Counted from the first letter of the stretch, positions 44,467-52,868 are shown. The stretch: DNA of 64,000 nucleotides from Pseudomonadota bacterium (GCA_018241225.1 JAFEEG010000007.1:203806-267805), one strand, 5' to 3'. Notes: generated from the letters alone by a model not told the origin. Numbers and translations are program-made.

Positions 44467-45420
44467 ATGCAGGGTCTTGGTCGTCGAGCTTCTATCGCCA
44501 GCGCCTGGTTGGCCGTGTTGCTCGTATTTGCTGGCTGCACCAATCCCCGCACGCCTGCCCCCGTTGAAGATCGTGGCGGTGCGAGCCGTACGTCGGGCGC
44601 CTCTGCAACGTCGACGGCGCCGGGCATGCCTGTTCCGCCCATCACCACGGATGCATCGGGCAAGCCGCTGCCCGGCATCGAGAACTACGGCAAGCCTGGC
44701 TACTACGCCGTTCGTCCTGGCGACACCATCATGCGCATCGGTCTCGAAACGGGGCAGAACTGGCGCGACATCGTCAAGTGGAACAACCTTGAAAACGCCA
44801 ACCTGATCGAAGTCGGTCAGGTGCTGCGCGTGATTCCGCCGGTGAACGGCGCGCCTGCCGGTGCAGCGCCGGTGACCGCCGCGGGCGGCGCATCCGGCAG
44901 CAGCACGCCTGGCGTGGCCACGACGGGCGCCGCCGTTGCCGCCGGCACGGCCGTGGCGGTGGCCCCGCCCTCGTCTTCGTCGACGCCGGCGCCAACGACA
45001 CCGAGCGCCACGCCTGCCAAGCCCACCCCGCCCGTGGCCGCATCTGGCGATGACGACCTGGGCTGGATCTGGCCCGCGCAGGGCCAGCTCATCGCTGGCT
45101 TCGATGAAGTGAAGAACAAGGGCCTGGACATTGGCGGCCGCGCGGGCGATGCCGTGCTTGCCGCTGCCGATGGCCGCGTGGTCTATGCAGGCGCAGGCTT
45201 GCGCGGGTACGGCAACCTCATCATCCTCAAGCACAACAACACCTACCTCACCGCCTACGCGCACAACCAGACGCTGTTGGTGAAGGAAGACCAGTCGGTG
45301 CAAAAGGGCCAGAAGATTGCAGAGATGGGCAACAGCGACGCCGACCGGGTGAAGCTGCACTTCGAAATCCGACGCCAGGGCAAGCCCGTCGACCCTGCGC
45401 GCTACCTTCCGGCACGGTGA
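44467..45420 (+). CDS. nlpD: NlpD-like lipoprotein with LysM and degenerate M23 domain
   Basis: A 317-residue lipoprotein (lipobox FAGC, C24). A LysM peptidoglycan-binding domain follows at about 78-123 (YYAVRPGDTIMRIGLETGQNW). After an Ala/Thr/Pro-rich linker comes a C-terminal LytM/M23 domain. Two of the four catalytic positions are changed: the HxGxD His is Asn (NKGLD) and the first His of HxH is Lys (KLHFEIR). It is therefore probably an amidase activator, not a peptidase, as known for NlpD and EnvC. An AAAGGAGG lies before the ATG. rpoS starts four bases after its stop. Confidence 0.93.
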   Translation: MQGLGRRASIASAWLAVLLVFAGCTNPRTPAPVEDRGGASRTSGASATSTAPGMPVPPITTDASGKPLPGIENYGKPGYYAVRPGDTIMRIGLETGQNWRDIVKWNNLENANLIEVGQVLRVIPPVNGAPAGAAPVTAAGGASGSSTPGVATTGAAVAAGTAVAVAPPSSSSTPAPTTPSATPAKPTPPVAASGDDDLGWIWPAQGQLIAGFDEVKNKGLDIGGRAGDAVLAAADGRVVYAGAGLRGYGNLIILKHNNTYLTAYAHNQTLLVKEDQSVQKGQKIAEMGNSDADRVKLHFEIRRQGKPVDPARYLPAR

Positions 45421-45424
45421 TGCC

Positions 45425-46453
45425 ATGGCCGCCCCGCGATCCCGCCGCAATCAGGTTGCGCTTGGGTCAGCGGGCAAGGGCGGCGACGAACGTGCCGGCG
45501 CATCGGCCGAGCCCGATGTCCCGGCAGACGGGGTAGACGGTTTTCGCGACGAGGCTCCCGACGCGGCGTTGAAGGGCTTGTCCGCCGGCCACTCGAGCGA
45601 TGGCGGCGACTCGCTCACGCACTACCTCAGCGAAGTAAGGCGCACCGAGCTTTTCACGCCCGAAGAAGAGTACCGCTGCGCCTGCGCTGCGCGCGCTGGC
45701 GACTTCTCGGCGCGGCAGTCCATGATCGAGCACAACCTGCGGCTGGTGGTCAACATCGCCAAGGGCTATCTTGGGCGTGGCGTGCCGTTGATCGACCTGA
45801 TCGAGGAGGGCAACCTGGGCTTGATGCACGCCATCACCAAGTTCGAGCCCGAACGAGGGTTTAGATTCTCGACCTATGCCACCTGGTGGATTCGCCAGTC
45901 GGTCGAGCGCGCCGCCATGATGCAAAGCCGCGCCATACGGTTGCCGGTGCACGTGGTTCGCGAGCTGCAGCAGGTGCTGCGCGCGCGCCGCTCGCTGGAA
46001 GCCGACCCGAAGTTCGCCGAAAGCCGTCCCGACGGCGTGCGCGTGGAAGACGTGGCGGCGCTTCTTGGGCGGGATACGCAGGAGGTTGCCGAACTCCTGG
46101 CGCTGGCCGAGGCGCCACGTTCGCTGGATGCAGGCGGCGATCATGGCGAGCCCGGCTTTACCCTGGCCGACACCGTGGCATCGGAAGACGAAGAGGCCGA
46201 TCCGACGGGTGTTGCGCAAACGCACGAGGTCGAGCGACTTCTCAACCAGTGGGTCCAGGCGCTCAGTGAACGCGAACGCGAGGTGCTGGAAGGCCGCTAC
46301 GGCCTGCATGACCGGGAGCCGGAAACCCTGGAGGTCCTGAGCGTGCGCCTGGGCCTGACCCGCGAACGGGTGCGCCAGATCCAGAACGAGGCGCTGGCCA
46401 AGATGCGGCGTCAGCTGGCCCGCTCTGGCGTGGGGCGAGACGCCCTGTTCTAG
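45425..46453 (+). CDS. rpoS: RNA polymerase sigma factor RpoS
   Basis: General stress and stationary-phase sigma factor. The 342-residue product has region 1.2 (DSLTHYLSEVRRTELFTPEEE), region 2 (NLRLVVNIAKGYLGRGVPLIDLIEEGN; RFSTYATWWIRQSVERA), region 3, and region 4 (LTRERVRQIQNEALAKMRR). The N-terminal 55 residues are variable. In Escherichia coli the main rpoS promoter lies inside nlpD; the same may hold here, since only four bases separate the two. The ATG at 45425 is the first in frame. Confidence 0.97.
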   Translation: MAAPRSRRNQVALGSAGKGGDERAGASAEPDVPADGVDGFRDEAPDAALKGLSAGHSSDGGDSLTHYLSEVRRTELFTPEEEYRCACAARAGDFSARQSMIEHNLRLVVNIAKGYLGRGVPLIDLIEEGNLGLMHAITKFEPERGFRFSTYATWWIRQSVERAAMMQSRAIRLPVHVVRELQQVLRARRSLEADPKFAESRPDGVRVEDVAALLGRDTQEVAELLALAEAPRSLDAGGDHGEPGFTLADTVASEDEEADPTGVAQTHEVERLLNQWVQALSEREREVLEGRYGLHDREPETLEVLSVRLGLTRERVRQIQNEALAKMRRQLARSGVGRDALF

Positions 46454-46498
46454 CGCACGCCTGCCATGGTGCCCGCGGGCGCCTGAGACAATCGAGGC

Positions 46499-47956
46499 AT
46501 GACGGATTCCAAACGGAAAAAAGGCGCGGCATCCCACGAGGAGAGCGATTGGCTGCAGGTCGAATCGCTGGACCTGGACGCGCAGGGCGTGGCCCGCAGG
46601 CCCGACGGCAAGGTGGTGTTCATCGAGGGCGCGCTGCCCTTCGAGGAAGTGCAGTTCAAGCTGCTGCGCACGAAGAACAATTGGGAGCAGGGCGTCCTGA
46701 CCGACACGCGTCGCGAGTCTTCGCAGCGCGTGCGCCCCGGCTGCCAGCATTTCGGCCTGCATGCCGGTGCCTGCGGCGGCTGCAAGATGCAGCATCTCGA
46801 TGCGTCCGCTCAGGTGGCGGTGAAGCAGCGCGCCCTGGAGGACCAGCTCTGGCACCTGGGCAAGGTCAAGCCAGAGAACATGCTGCGCCCGCTCGAGGGG
46901 CCGGCGTGGCACTACCGCTATCGCGCTCGCCTCTCGGTGCGGCACGTGATCAAGAAGGGCGTGGTGCTGATCGGCTTTCACGAGCGCAAGAGCCGCTACA
47001 TCGCGGACATGACGGTCTGTCCCGTGCTGCCCAAGCGGGTGAGCGAAATGCTCGTTCCGCTGCGCGGCTTGATCGGCTCGCTCGATGCGCGCGAGACTTG
47101 CCCGCAGATCGAGCTGGCATGCGGCGACGCGCCGGGTTCGACGCAACTGGGCGTGATCGCCCTGGTGCTGCGCCACCTGGAGCCGCTGTCCAAGGCAGAC
47201 ATCGAGCGCCTCAAGATCTTTGCGCAGGAAAACGAGGGCGTGCAATGGTGGTTGCAGCCCAAGGGCCCAGACACCGTTCAACTGCTCGATGCGACCAGTC
47301 CGGCGCTTCACTACGAGTTGCCGGACTTCGGTGTGCGCATGCCTTTCAAGCCCACCGACTTCACCCAGGTCAACCCGCACATCAATCGCGCGCTGGTCAC
47401 GCGAGCGCTGCGCTTGCTCGACGTGCAGAAGGATGAGCGGGTGATCGACTGGTTCTGCGGCCTGGGCAACTTCACCTTGCCCCTGGCCACGCAGGCGCAC
47501 GAAGTGCTCGGCATCGAGGGCAGCGACACGCTGGTGGGGCGCGCAACCGACAACTACGAGGCCAACAAGTCAGCCGCCGGCGAGGGCCGCAGTCTGTGCC
47601 CCACCACCTTCGTGGCGCGCAACCTGTTCGACATGACGCCCGAGATGCTGGTGCGCGATGGGTATGCCCATCGCTGGCTGGTCGACCCACCGCGTGAAGG
47701 CGCTTTCGCGCTGGCCAAGGCGCTGGCCGATCTGCACCAGCAGCGCCTGGCGCACCCGGAAGAGGCGCCCGCGCCCGGCGGCTGGCGGCCGCCCCGGCGG
47801 ATCGTCTACGTGAGCTGCAATCCGGCCACGCTGGCGCGCGACGCCGGGTTGCTGGTCCACCAGGGCGGCTATCGCTGCACGCATGCAGGCGTGATCAACA
47901 TGTTCCCCCATACCGCGCATGTGGAGTCGATGGCCGTGTTCGACCTCGCGGAGTAG
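46499..47956 (+). CDS. rlmD: 23S rRNA (uracil-1939-C5)-methyltransferase
   Basis: Methylates U1939 of 23S rRNA. The 485-residue RlmD/RumA protein has an N-terminal TRAM domain (residues about 18-75) and the iron-sulfur cluster cysteines C82, C92 and C95, with a fourth in TVCPVLP. The SAM site is [16 protein letters not shown] near 318. The DPPREG motif and the catalytic Cys in [11 protein letters not shown] complete the set. It starts 45 bases after rpoS and is followed by a bidirectional terminator. The motif region before the DPPREG contains a family-typical insertion. Confidence 0.96.
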   Translation: MTDSKRKKGAASHEESDWLQVESLDLDAQGVARRPDGKVVFIEGALPFEEVQFKLLRTKNNWEQGVLTDTRRESSQRVRPGCQHFGLHAGACGGCKMQHLDASAQVAVKQRALEDQLWHLGKVKPENMLRPLEGPAWHYRYRARLSVRHVIKKGVVLIGFHERKSRYIADMTVCPVLPKRVSEMLVPLRGLIGSLDARETCPQIELACGDAPGSTQLGVIALVLRHLEPLSKADIERLKIFAQENEGVQWWLQPKGPDTVQLLDATSPALHYELPDFGVRMPFKPTDFTQVNPHINRALVTRALRLLDVQKDERVIDWFCGLGNFTLPLATQAHEVLGIEGSDTLVGRATDNYEANKSAAGEGRSLCPTTFVARNLFDMTPEMLVRDGYAHRWLVDPPREGAFALAKALADLHQQRLAHPEEAPAPGGWRPPRRIVYVSCNPATLARDAGLLVHQGGYRCTHAGVINMFPHTAHVESMAVFDLAE

Positions 47957-47977
47957 GCACGAGCCTGCGGGTAAAGA

Positions 47978-48002
47978 AAAAAGGGCCCCGCGGGGCCCTT
48001 TT
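47978..48002. terminator. bidirectional Rho-independent terminator between rlmD and the YccA gene
   Basis: Perfect 8-bp palindrome GGGCCCCG/CGGGGCCC (47983-47998) with A-run before and TTTT after, serving both convergent genes. Confidence 0.88.
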
Positions 48003-48025
48003 GTCGTTTCAGCGCTTGGTTGCGA

Positions 48026-48727
48026 TCAGTCGCGCTCGCCGCCGAAGATCCCCAGCAGTGCAAGCAGGCTCTGGAACACGTTGAACAGGTCCAGGTACAA
48101 GGCCAGCGTGGCACTGATGTAGTTGGTCTCGCCGCCGTCGATGATCTGCTTCAGGTCATACAGCATGTAGGCCGAGAAGATGCCGATGGCCGCCACCGAG
48201 ATGGCCGCCATGCCGGCAGTGGAGCCGACGAACACGTTGATGATGGCGCCCACCATCAGCACCAGCGCGCCCACGAACAGCCACTTGCCCAGTCCCGAGA
48301 GGTCGCGCTTGATGACAGTCGCCAGCGACGCCATGACCAGGAACACGCCCGCCGTGCCACCGAAGGCCGTCATGACCAACTCGCCGCCGTTCTTGAAGCC
48401 CAGCACCGCAGCAATCAGGCGCGAGAGCATCAGCCCCATGAAGAAGGTGAAGCCCAGCAACACCGGCACGCCGGCGCCGGAATTCTTGGTTTTCTCGATG
48501 GCGAACATGAATCCGAAGGCGCCGCCGAGGAAGACGATCATGCCCAGGCCGCCACTGAGCGACCGCGTGATGCCGGTGGACACGCCCAGCCAGGCCCCCA
48601 GCACCGTCGGGATGAGGCTCAGGGCCAGCAGCCAATAGGTGTTGCGCAGGACGCGCTGACGCTGCGCCTGGTCCAGGCTGAGCCCGTAACCTTGCGAAGT
48701 GTCCAGGGTGGTGACGCGTTCGTTCAT
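48026..48727 (-). CDS. Bax inhibitor-1/YccA family membrane protein
   Basis: A 233-residue inner-membrane protein with seven predicted helices. The family's last segment is seen as YMLYDLKQIIDGG near residue 190, followed by YISATLALYLDLFNVFQSLL. In Escherichia coli, YccA modulates the FtsH protease and related proteins may conduct calcium; the role here is inferred only. The ATG at 48727 is the family start. It is convergent with rlmD, with the shared terminator between. Confidence 0.92.
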   Translation of the reverse strand: MNERVTTLDTSQGYGLSLDQAQRQRVLRNTYWLLALSLIPTVLGAWLGVSTGITRSLSGGLGMIVFLGGAFGFMFAIEKTKNSGAGVPVLLGFTFFMGLMLSRLIAAVLGFKNGGELVMTAFGGTAGVFLVMASLATVIKRDLSGLGKWLFVGALVLMVGAIINVFVGSTAGMAAISVAAIGIFSAYMLYDLKQIIDGGETNYISATLALYLDLFNVFQSLLALLGIFGGERD

Positions 48728-48896
48728 GGATGAGTTCTCCTTGTAAGCTGCCGTATCGACAGGTGAGGATGATTCTAGGCAACTGCAAGGGGCGCCTCGC
48801 CAAATACCCGCTATGTGCTGTTCCTACAGTTTGTAGGGCTACTGCCCCGACGGGGCGTTATGCTCGTGGGTTTTTCCGACTTTGCAGAGCGACCTC

Positions 48897-49304
48897 ATGA
48901 AGACCAAGCACTACCTCGAACTGCCCGACGTCAAGGCCATTGCCGCCGCGGCCGAAGCCGAAGCCCTCAAGAACAACTGGGCGGTGACCATCGCCATTTC
49001 CGACGACGCCGGCAACCTGCTGTGGCTGCAGCGCCTGGACGGCGCTGCAGCGCTGTCTTCGCACATCGCACCGGCCAAGGCCCACACGGCTGCCATGGGC
49101 CGTCGCGAAAGCAAGGGCTATGAAGACATCATCAACGGCGGCCGCACCGCCTTCCTGACGGCGCCTGGTGTGCAGGGTCTGCTCGAAGGCGGCGTGCCGA
49201 TCGTCAAGGACGGCCAGGTGATCGGCGCCGTTGGCGTGAGCGGCGTGAAGTCGAACGAAGATGCGCAGATCGCCCGTGCGGGCATTGCGGCTCTCGGCCT
49301 CTGA
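48897..49304 (+). CDS. GlcG/HbpS family protein (DUF336), second copy
   Basis: A 135-residue protein of the same family as the one at 32971, with WAVTIAISDDAGNLLWLQRLDGA, SSHIAPAKAHTAAMGR and a Gly-rich end (GQVIGAVGVSGVKSNEDAQIARAG). The two are clearly diverged. The family includes the haem-binding HbpS. Here the gene is followed by a terminator, stands alone and lies just upstream of the hemP-tonB iron region, where a haem link would fit. The ATG at 48897 is preferred over a TTG at 48882. Confidence 0.88.
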   Translation: MKTKHYLELPDVKAIAAAAEAEALKNNWAVTIAISDDAGNLLWLQRLDGAAALSSHIAPAKAHTAAMGRRESKGYEDIINGGRTAFLTAPGVQGLLEGGVPIVKDGQVIGAVGVSGVKSNEDAQIARAGIAALGL

Positions 49305-49332
49305 TTCCGGCAACGCAGCCAAAGCAAAAAAA

Positions 49333-49363
49333 GCCGCCGACCTTCGTGGTCGGCGGCTTTTTT
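49333..49363 (+). terminator. Rho-independent terminator after the second GlcG-like gene
   Basis: Perfect 10-bp stem GCCGCCGACC/GGTCGGCGGC (49333-49342 and 49348-49357), five-base loop, six T. Very strong. Confidence 0.95.
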
Positions 49364-49485
49364 CTTGGGTGCAGGGTGAGGAAAAAATGCTTGGCGGCGG
49401 CGAACCTTTGGCTAGCAAAAAACGACCCTTGGAGAAAGATCCCCTCAAGTCGCCCCACGATGAAAACGGGGCAGTTCGATCCTGA

Positions 49486-49695
49486 TTACTTGGTAAGGAT
49501 CAGCTTGCCGAGCTTGGTGGCTTGCAAACGGTAGAGCGAGCCGTTGTGCATGATGCCGACCGTCTTGTTGCCGCGCAGCAGTTCGGTGCTTTCCACCAGC
49601 GCCGCCGGTCGCTCGGAAGACGCAAGCTCATTCGATCCGGTGGCAGCGGACATCGGACGATGGATGGCGTTGAGGGAGGTCAGGGTGGTTTGCAT
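49486..49695 (-). CDS. hemP: hemin uptake protein HemP
   Basis: A 69-residue HemP-family protein. The conserved C-terminal block is ESTELLRGNKTVGIMHNGSL followed by YRLQATKLGKLILTK. HemP is known as a small regulator needed for expression of haem and siderophore receptor genes in related Burkholderiales. Upstream there is an overlapping promoter and a Fur-like box (49728-49748), so iron starvation should induce it. It is downstream of exbD on the same strand by 100 bases. A weak GCCCC/GGGGC hairpin lies past its stop (49452-49472) with no immediate T-run. Confidence 0.92.
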   Translation of the reverse strand: MQTTLTSLNAIHRPMSAATGSNELASSERPAALVESTELLRGNKTVGIMHNGSLYRLQATKLGKLILTK

Positions 49696-49727
49696 AAGAC
49701 AAGCGAACTTTGGCGGTGTCGATGGCT

Positions 49728-49748
49728 AAATGATAATGGTTCGCATTT
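49728..49748. promoter_or_regulatory. Fur-like box upstream of hemP
   Basis: AAATGATAATGGTTCGCATTT is an imperfect 21-base palindrome close to the Fur consensus (GATAATGATAATCATTATC type). It overlaps the predicted hemP promoter, as expected for an iron-repressed gene. No binding was tested. Confidence 0.75.
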
Positions 49749-49757
49749 AAAAGTCAA
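49730..49757 (-). promoter_or_regulatory. predicted hemP promoter
   Basis: Minus-strand TTGACT (49752-49757) and TATCAT (49730-49735) with 16-base spacing, overlapping the Fur-like box. Confidence 0.55.
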
Positions 49758-49795
49758 TCGATTCGATAGCAAAAAATGCGAATCAGCTTTCTCGC

Positions 49796-50212
49796 CTACT
49801 GCTGCGGCTTGGGCTCGGTGATGAACCCAATCTTGCGCACACCGGCTTCGCGTGCCAGCGACATGGCTTGCGCCACCCGCTCGTAGCGCGCTTCCTTGTC
49901 GCCGCGGATGTGCAGTTCGGGCTGCGGCTCCTTGGCGGCTTCGGTGGCCAGCCGATTGGCGAACTCGGCGTCGCTGATTTTCTGCTCGTTCCAGAAGTAG
50001 CTGCCGTCGGCTGCCACGCTGAACAGGATGTTGTCCGGCTTGGTCTGCTCGCGTTCGCTGCTGGCGCGCGGCAGGTCGATGTTCACGGCATGTTTCATCA
50101 CCGGCACGGTGATGATGAAGATGATGAGCAGCACCAGCATGACGTCGACCAGCGGCGTCATGTTGATCTCGTTCATCACGTCATCGGTATCGTCTTGCGT
50201 CCCGAAGGCCAT
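49796..50212 (-). CDS. exbD: biopolymer transport protein ExbD
   Basis: A 138-residue inner-membrane protein with one N-terminal helix (VDVMLVLLIIFIITVPVMKHA, residues about 22-42). The family NMTPLVDVMLVLLIIF contains the Asp that carries protons. With ExbB it uses the proton gradient to energise TonB. A start is placed at the ATG at 50212, five bases after exbB, where the family sequence MAFGTQDDTDDVMNEINMTP begins. It is the last gene of tonB-exbB-exbD. hemP lies downstream with its own promoter. Confidence 0.95.
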   Translation of the reverse strand: MAFGTQDDTDDVMNEINMTPLVDVMLVLLIIFIITVPVMKHAVNIDLPRASSEREQTKPDNILFSVAADGSYFWNEQKISDAEFANRLATEAAKEPQPELHIRGDKEARYERVAQAMSLAREAGVRKIGFITEPKPQQ

Positions 50213-50217
50213 GGCTT

Positions 50218-50943
50218 TCAGCCTTTCTTGAGCGCGACCACGGTCGATTCGCTGCCACCGCTGCCGCCTGCCTGCACGCGGGCACCGGTCACGAAGTAGG
50301 CGTGCAGATCGTGCGCGAAGCTGTTGAGCTTGGTCAGCACGAACTTGTTGCCGCGCACCAGCGCGTTGTAGCCCAGCACTGCGGGAATGGCGACGGCCAG
50401 GCCCAGGGCGGTCATGACCAGCGCTTCGCCGATCGGGCCGGCCACCTTGTCGATGGTCGCCTGGCCGGCCGTGCCGATGCTCATGAGCGCGTGATAGATG
50501 CCCCACACGGTGCCGAACAGACCGATGAACGGCGCGGTGGAACCGACCGAAGCCAGGATGGCCAGGCCGCTTTGAATGCGCGCGGTGAACTCGTCGATGG
50601 CGTTGCGCAGCGAGCGCGTCACCCAGTCGCTCACGTCCAGCGTGTCGTGCAGGTGGGCCTTGGTGTTGCGATGGTGGGCCGTTGCTTCACGGCCTTCCAG
50701 CGCCAGCGCGCGGAAGGGGTTGCTGTCGTCCTTGCCCAGCTTGTCCATCGCGGTGGCGAAGTCTTCGCTGTGCCAGAAGTCGGACGAGCGGCGGGCCTGG
50801 CGCTTGTAGCGAACAATGTCCAGCGCCTTGACGAGAATGACGATCCACGACGCCAGCGACATGCCCAGCAGCAGTGTGGCAACTGCCTTGGTGACGAGGT
50901 CGCCCTGCATCCACAGGTGCAAGAGACCGAATTGGGTTTCCAT
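50218..50943 (-). CDS. exbB: biopolymer transport protein ExbB (MotA/TolQ/ExbB family)
   Basis: A 241-residue proton-channel subunit with three membrane helices: TKAVATLLLGMSLASWIVIL near 18, the STAPFIGLFGTVWGIYHALM segment near 136-155 and ALVMTALGLAVAIPAVLGYN near 175. The second and third contain the Thr and Pro positions typical of the ExbB/TolQ/MotA family. It could also be called TolQ by family alone, but the adjacent tonB and exbD support ExbB. It starts 21 bases after tonB and ends five bases before exbD. Confidence 0.94.
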   Translation of the reverse strand: METQFGLLHLWMQGDLVTKAVATLLLGMSLASWIVILVKALDIVRYKRQARRSSDFWHSEDFATAMDKLGKDDSNPFRALALEGREATAHHRNTKAHLHDTLDVSDWVTRSLRNAIDEFTARIQSGLAILASVGSTAPFIGLFGTVWGIYHALMSIGTAGQATIDKVAGPIGEALVMTALGLAVAIPAVLGYNALVRGNKFVLTKLNSFAHDLHAYFVTGARVQAGGSGGSESTVVALKKG

Positions 50944-50964
50944 ACGAAGCTACTCCAGCGAAGT

Positions 50965-51651
50965 TCAGTTGTTATTGAGGACGAAATTGACCGGCGCGTC
51001 ATAGGCCATTGACTGGGCCACGCCGTTGACCTTTCCCGGCACGAAGCGGCAGCGCAGCATGGCTTCGCGGGCGGCTTCATCGAGGCGGTCGAATCCACTC
51101 GATTTCTTGATCTCGACCTGCTTGGGCGAGCCGTCGGCGCCCACCACCACCTTGACCACGACGCGACCTTGTTCGCTCAGCCGCTTGCTCATCGACGGGT
51201 AAACCGGTCGGCAGCTTTGCGCGTAGTCGGCATCCGTGCTGGGAAGCTGCACTGCGGGCGGCGCTGGAGGCGCGGGAGCCGGAGCCGGCGGGGCGGGCGG
51301 CGCAGGCGGCGAGACAGCAGGGGCTGGCGGTTGCGGTTCGACGACACCAACCGGCGCAGCAGGCGCCGGCTTTGGATCTCGAATGGCCAGGGGCCGCGGC
51401 GGAGGAGGCGCCTTGATGATTTCCCGCTTGGGCTGAGGCGGGGCAGGTGGCGGGGGCGGAGGTGGCTCGACCGGCTTGGGCGGGTCGATGAACTCCGTCA
51501 TGATCACCTCGGGCAGAACTACTTCCGCGGCGCGGCGCAAGAGCCCGGTTTGCATGGCCCAAAGAGCGGCTATGTGGAACAGCACCACGCCACCGGCGAT
51601 CAGGGCATTGCGCGAAATCCCGGTCGGCGTCGATTGGAAGCGATCAGACAC
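50965..51651 (-). CDS. tonB: energy transducer TonB
   Basis: A 228-residue protein that spans the periplasm to energise outer-membrane receptors. It has an N-terminal membrane anchor (NALIAGGVVLFHIAALWAMQ), a proline-rich stretch over about residues 56-140, and the C-terminal TonB domain (YPSMSKRLSEQGRVVVKVVV, then SSGFDRLDEAAREAMLRCRF). The start is a GTG at 51651; no in-frame ATG fits. It is the first gene of tonB-exbB-exbD, downstream of bfd on the same strand. Confidence 0.95.
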   Translation of the reverse strand: MSDRFQSTPTGISRNALIAGGVVLFHIAALWAMQTGLLRRAAEVVLPEVIMTEFIDPPKPVEPPPPPPPAPPQPKREIIKAPPPPRPLAIRDPKPAPAAPVGVVEPQPPAPAVSPPAPPAPPAPAPAPPAPPAVQLPSTDADYAQSCRPVYPSMSKRLSEQGRVVVKVVVGADGSPKQVEIKKSSGFDRLDEAAREAMLRCRFVPGKVNGVAQSMAYDAPVNFVLNNN

Positions 51652-51714
51652 GATGAACCATATGACTAGATGCAGGCACGCGAAGTGCCCGCCAGCAGCA
51701 GCCGGCAGTGGCCG

Positions 51715-51786
51715 CTATTTATGAAAGATCCACCAGGTTGCCCCGAGAACCAGGATCAGGCTGCAACCGACAGCGAAGAGTGCCAT
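51715..51786 (-). CDS. possible 23-residue single-helix membrane peptide between bfd and tonB
   Basis: A 23-codon frame starting at ATG 51786 gives MALFAVGCSLILVLGATWWI followed by FHK and a TAG stop. It is one hydrophobic helix with a positive end. GGAAAG lies six bases before the ATG. It overlaps the last 31 bases of bfd in another frame and ends 63 bases before tonB. No family is known to me; it could be a small membrane protein of the TonB unit or a chance frame. Confidence 0.35.
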   Translation of the reverse strand: MALFAVGCSLILVLGATWWIFHK

Positions 51787-52025
51787 GCCCGACTTTCCGT
51801 GATGGAGCTGGCAAGCTGGATGGCAACCGGATTGGTGTCGCAATGCAGGGCAGCGACCGGGTGCGAAGCGTTGCACTGGGCAACGACATCCCGCGCGCAT
51901 CCTTCGCACTGGCCGCACTGGGTGGCCACGCCGAGTTCGAGCTGGACTTCATCAAAGCTCATTCCGGCGCGCGCATGGCGAGCAATTTCACGGTCAGAGA
52001 TTCGACGGCAAACACAGACGATCAT
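51756..52025 (-). CDS. bfd: bacterioferritin-associated ferredoxin (2Fe-2S)
   Basis: An 89-residue Bfd-type protein. The cluster cysteines are C4 and C6 (MIVCVCRR) and C37 and C40 (QCGQC), with one further Cys at 43. Bfd reduces bacterioferritin's stored ferric iron so that it can be released. The C-terminal 35 residues are longer than usual and contain two more cysteines. A Fur-like palindrome lies 49 bases upstream (52074-52094), fitting expression under iron limitation. The ferritin gene is upstream, separated by a terminator. Confidence 0.92.
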   Translation of the reverse strand: MIVCVCRRISDREIARHARAGMSFDEVQLELGVATQCGQCEGCARDVVAQCNASHPVAALHCDTNPVAIQLASSITESRAWHSSLSVAA

Positions 52026-52073
52026 GGCGAAGGAGCGAGGACTGGCTGGCTGTTGATGGTGTGTGGCGATTAT

Positions 52074-52094
52074 AAATACGAATTCATCGCATTT
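52074..52094. promoter_or_regulatory. Fur-like box upstream of bfd
   Basis: AAATACGAATTCATCGCATTT is an imperfect 21-base palindrome (AAATGCGA/TCGTATTT arms on the minus strand). It has the same AAAT...ATTT outline as the hemP box, and bfd genes are classic Fur targets. Confidence 0.6.
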
Positions 52095-52147
52095 GCAATA
52101 ACTATGCGGCGAGTCAGGACGTTGATGCCGGGCACGGTCGGCTGGCA

Positions 52148-52174
52148 CAAAAGAAAAGGGGCCCGAAGGCCCCT
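52148..52174 (-). terminator. Rho-independent terminator of bfr
   Basis: Stem AGGGGCC/GGCCCCT (52157-52163 and 52168-52174) with a four-base loop. TTTCTTTT follows on the minus strand. It separates bfr from bfd. Confidence 0.85.
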
Positions 52175-52207
52175 GACTTGAATGTGCGGTGTGCTTTGCG
52201 CGCAGGC

Positions 52208-52684
52208 TTACTCGATCTCGCCCATTTGCGACTGCAGGTAGTTCTGCAGGCCCACCTTGCCGAGAAGATCGGTCTGGGTTTCGAGGAAGTCGATGTGTTC
52301 CTCGGTGTCGTCGAGGATTTTTTGCAGCAGGTCGCGCGAGACATAGTCGCGAACCGACTCGCAGTGCGCGATGCCGTCCTTGATGGTGGCCTGCGCGCTC
52401 TGCTCGGAGGCGAGGTCGCACGAAAGGATCTCGGGCACGTCTTCTCCCACGCGCAGCTTGCCCAGGTCTTGGAGATTGGGCAGGCCGTCGAGCATGAAGA
52501 TGCGGTCCATCAGCATGTCCGCGTGCTTCATCTCGCCGATCGATTCCTCGTATTCCTTCTTGGCCAGCTTGTCCAGGCCCCAGTGCTTGAGCATCCGGTA
52601 GTGCAGGAAGTACTGGTTGATGGCCGTCAGCTCGTTCTTGAGCTGCGCCTGCAGGTGTTCGATGACCTTGGGGTCGCCCTTCAT
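52208..52684 (-). CDS. bfr: bacterioferritin
   Basis: Haem-containing ferritin that oxidises and stores iron. The 158-residue product has haem-ligand M52. Ferroxidase residues are visible at E18, E51 and H54, and further on in a [12 protein letters not shown] segment near 125. An AAGGAA precedes the ATG at 52684. It is divergent from ahpC, with 254 bases between, so iron storage and peroxide removal share a control region. bfd, whose product releases its iron, is downstream after a terminator. Confidence 0.97.
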   Translation of the reverse strand: MKGDPKVIEHLQAQLKNELTAINQYFLHYRMLKHWGLDKLAKKEYEESIGEMKHADMLMDRIFMLDGLPNLQDLGKLRVGEDVPEILSCDLASEQSAQATIKDGIAHCESVRDYVSRDLLQKILDDTEEHIDFLETQTDLLGKVGLQNYLQSQMGEIE

Positions 52685-52853
52685 GGTGTTTTCCTTCTTA
52701 TTGGTCGAGTGAATAGACCATTGTCCCGGCTCGCCCTCGGGCCACGCAAGTCAATCCCATGTGGAGCCGGTCTGCATGCGTTTGAGGCTGATAGGCGTTC
52801 GTGTTCGTGATCCCTCGGCCCACTCGAAAACATAGGGGTGTGCAATGGGTTGA

Positions 52854-52868
52854 ATAGAAGATTACTAT
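52854..52868. promoter_or_regulatory. half OxyR-like site upstream of ahpC
   Basis: ATAG-N7-CTAT matches one half of the OxyR motif exactly in spacing. The second half, expected seven bases later, is not conserved. A TATACT at 52892-52897 could be the ahpC -10. Low-confidence suggestion. Confidence 0.3.
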
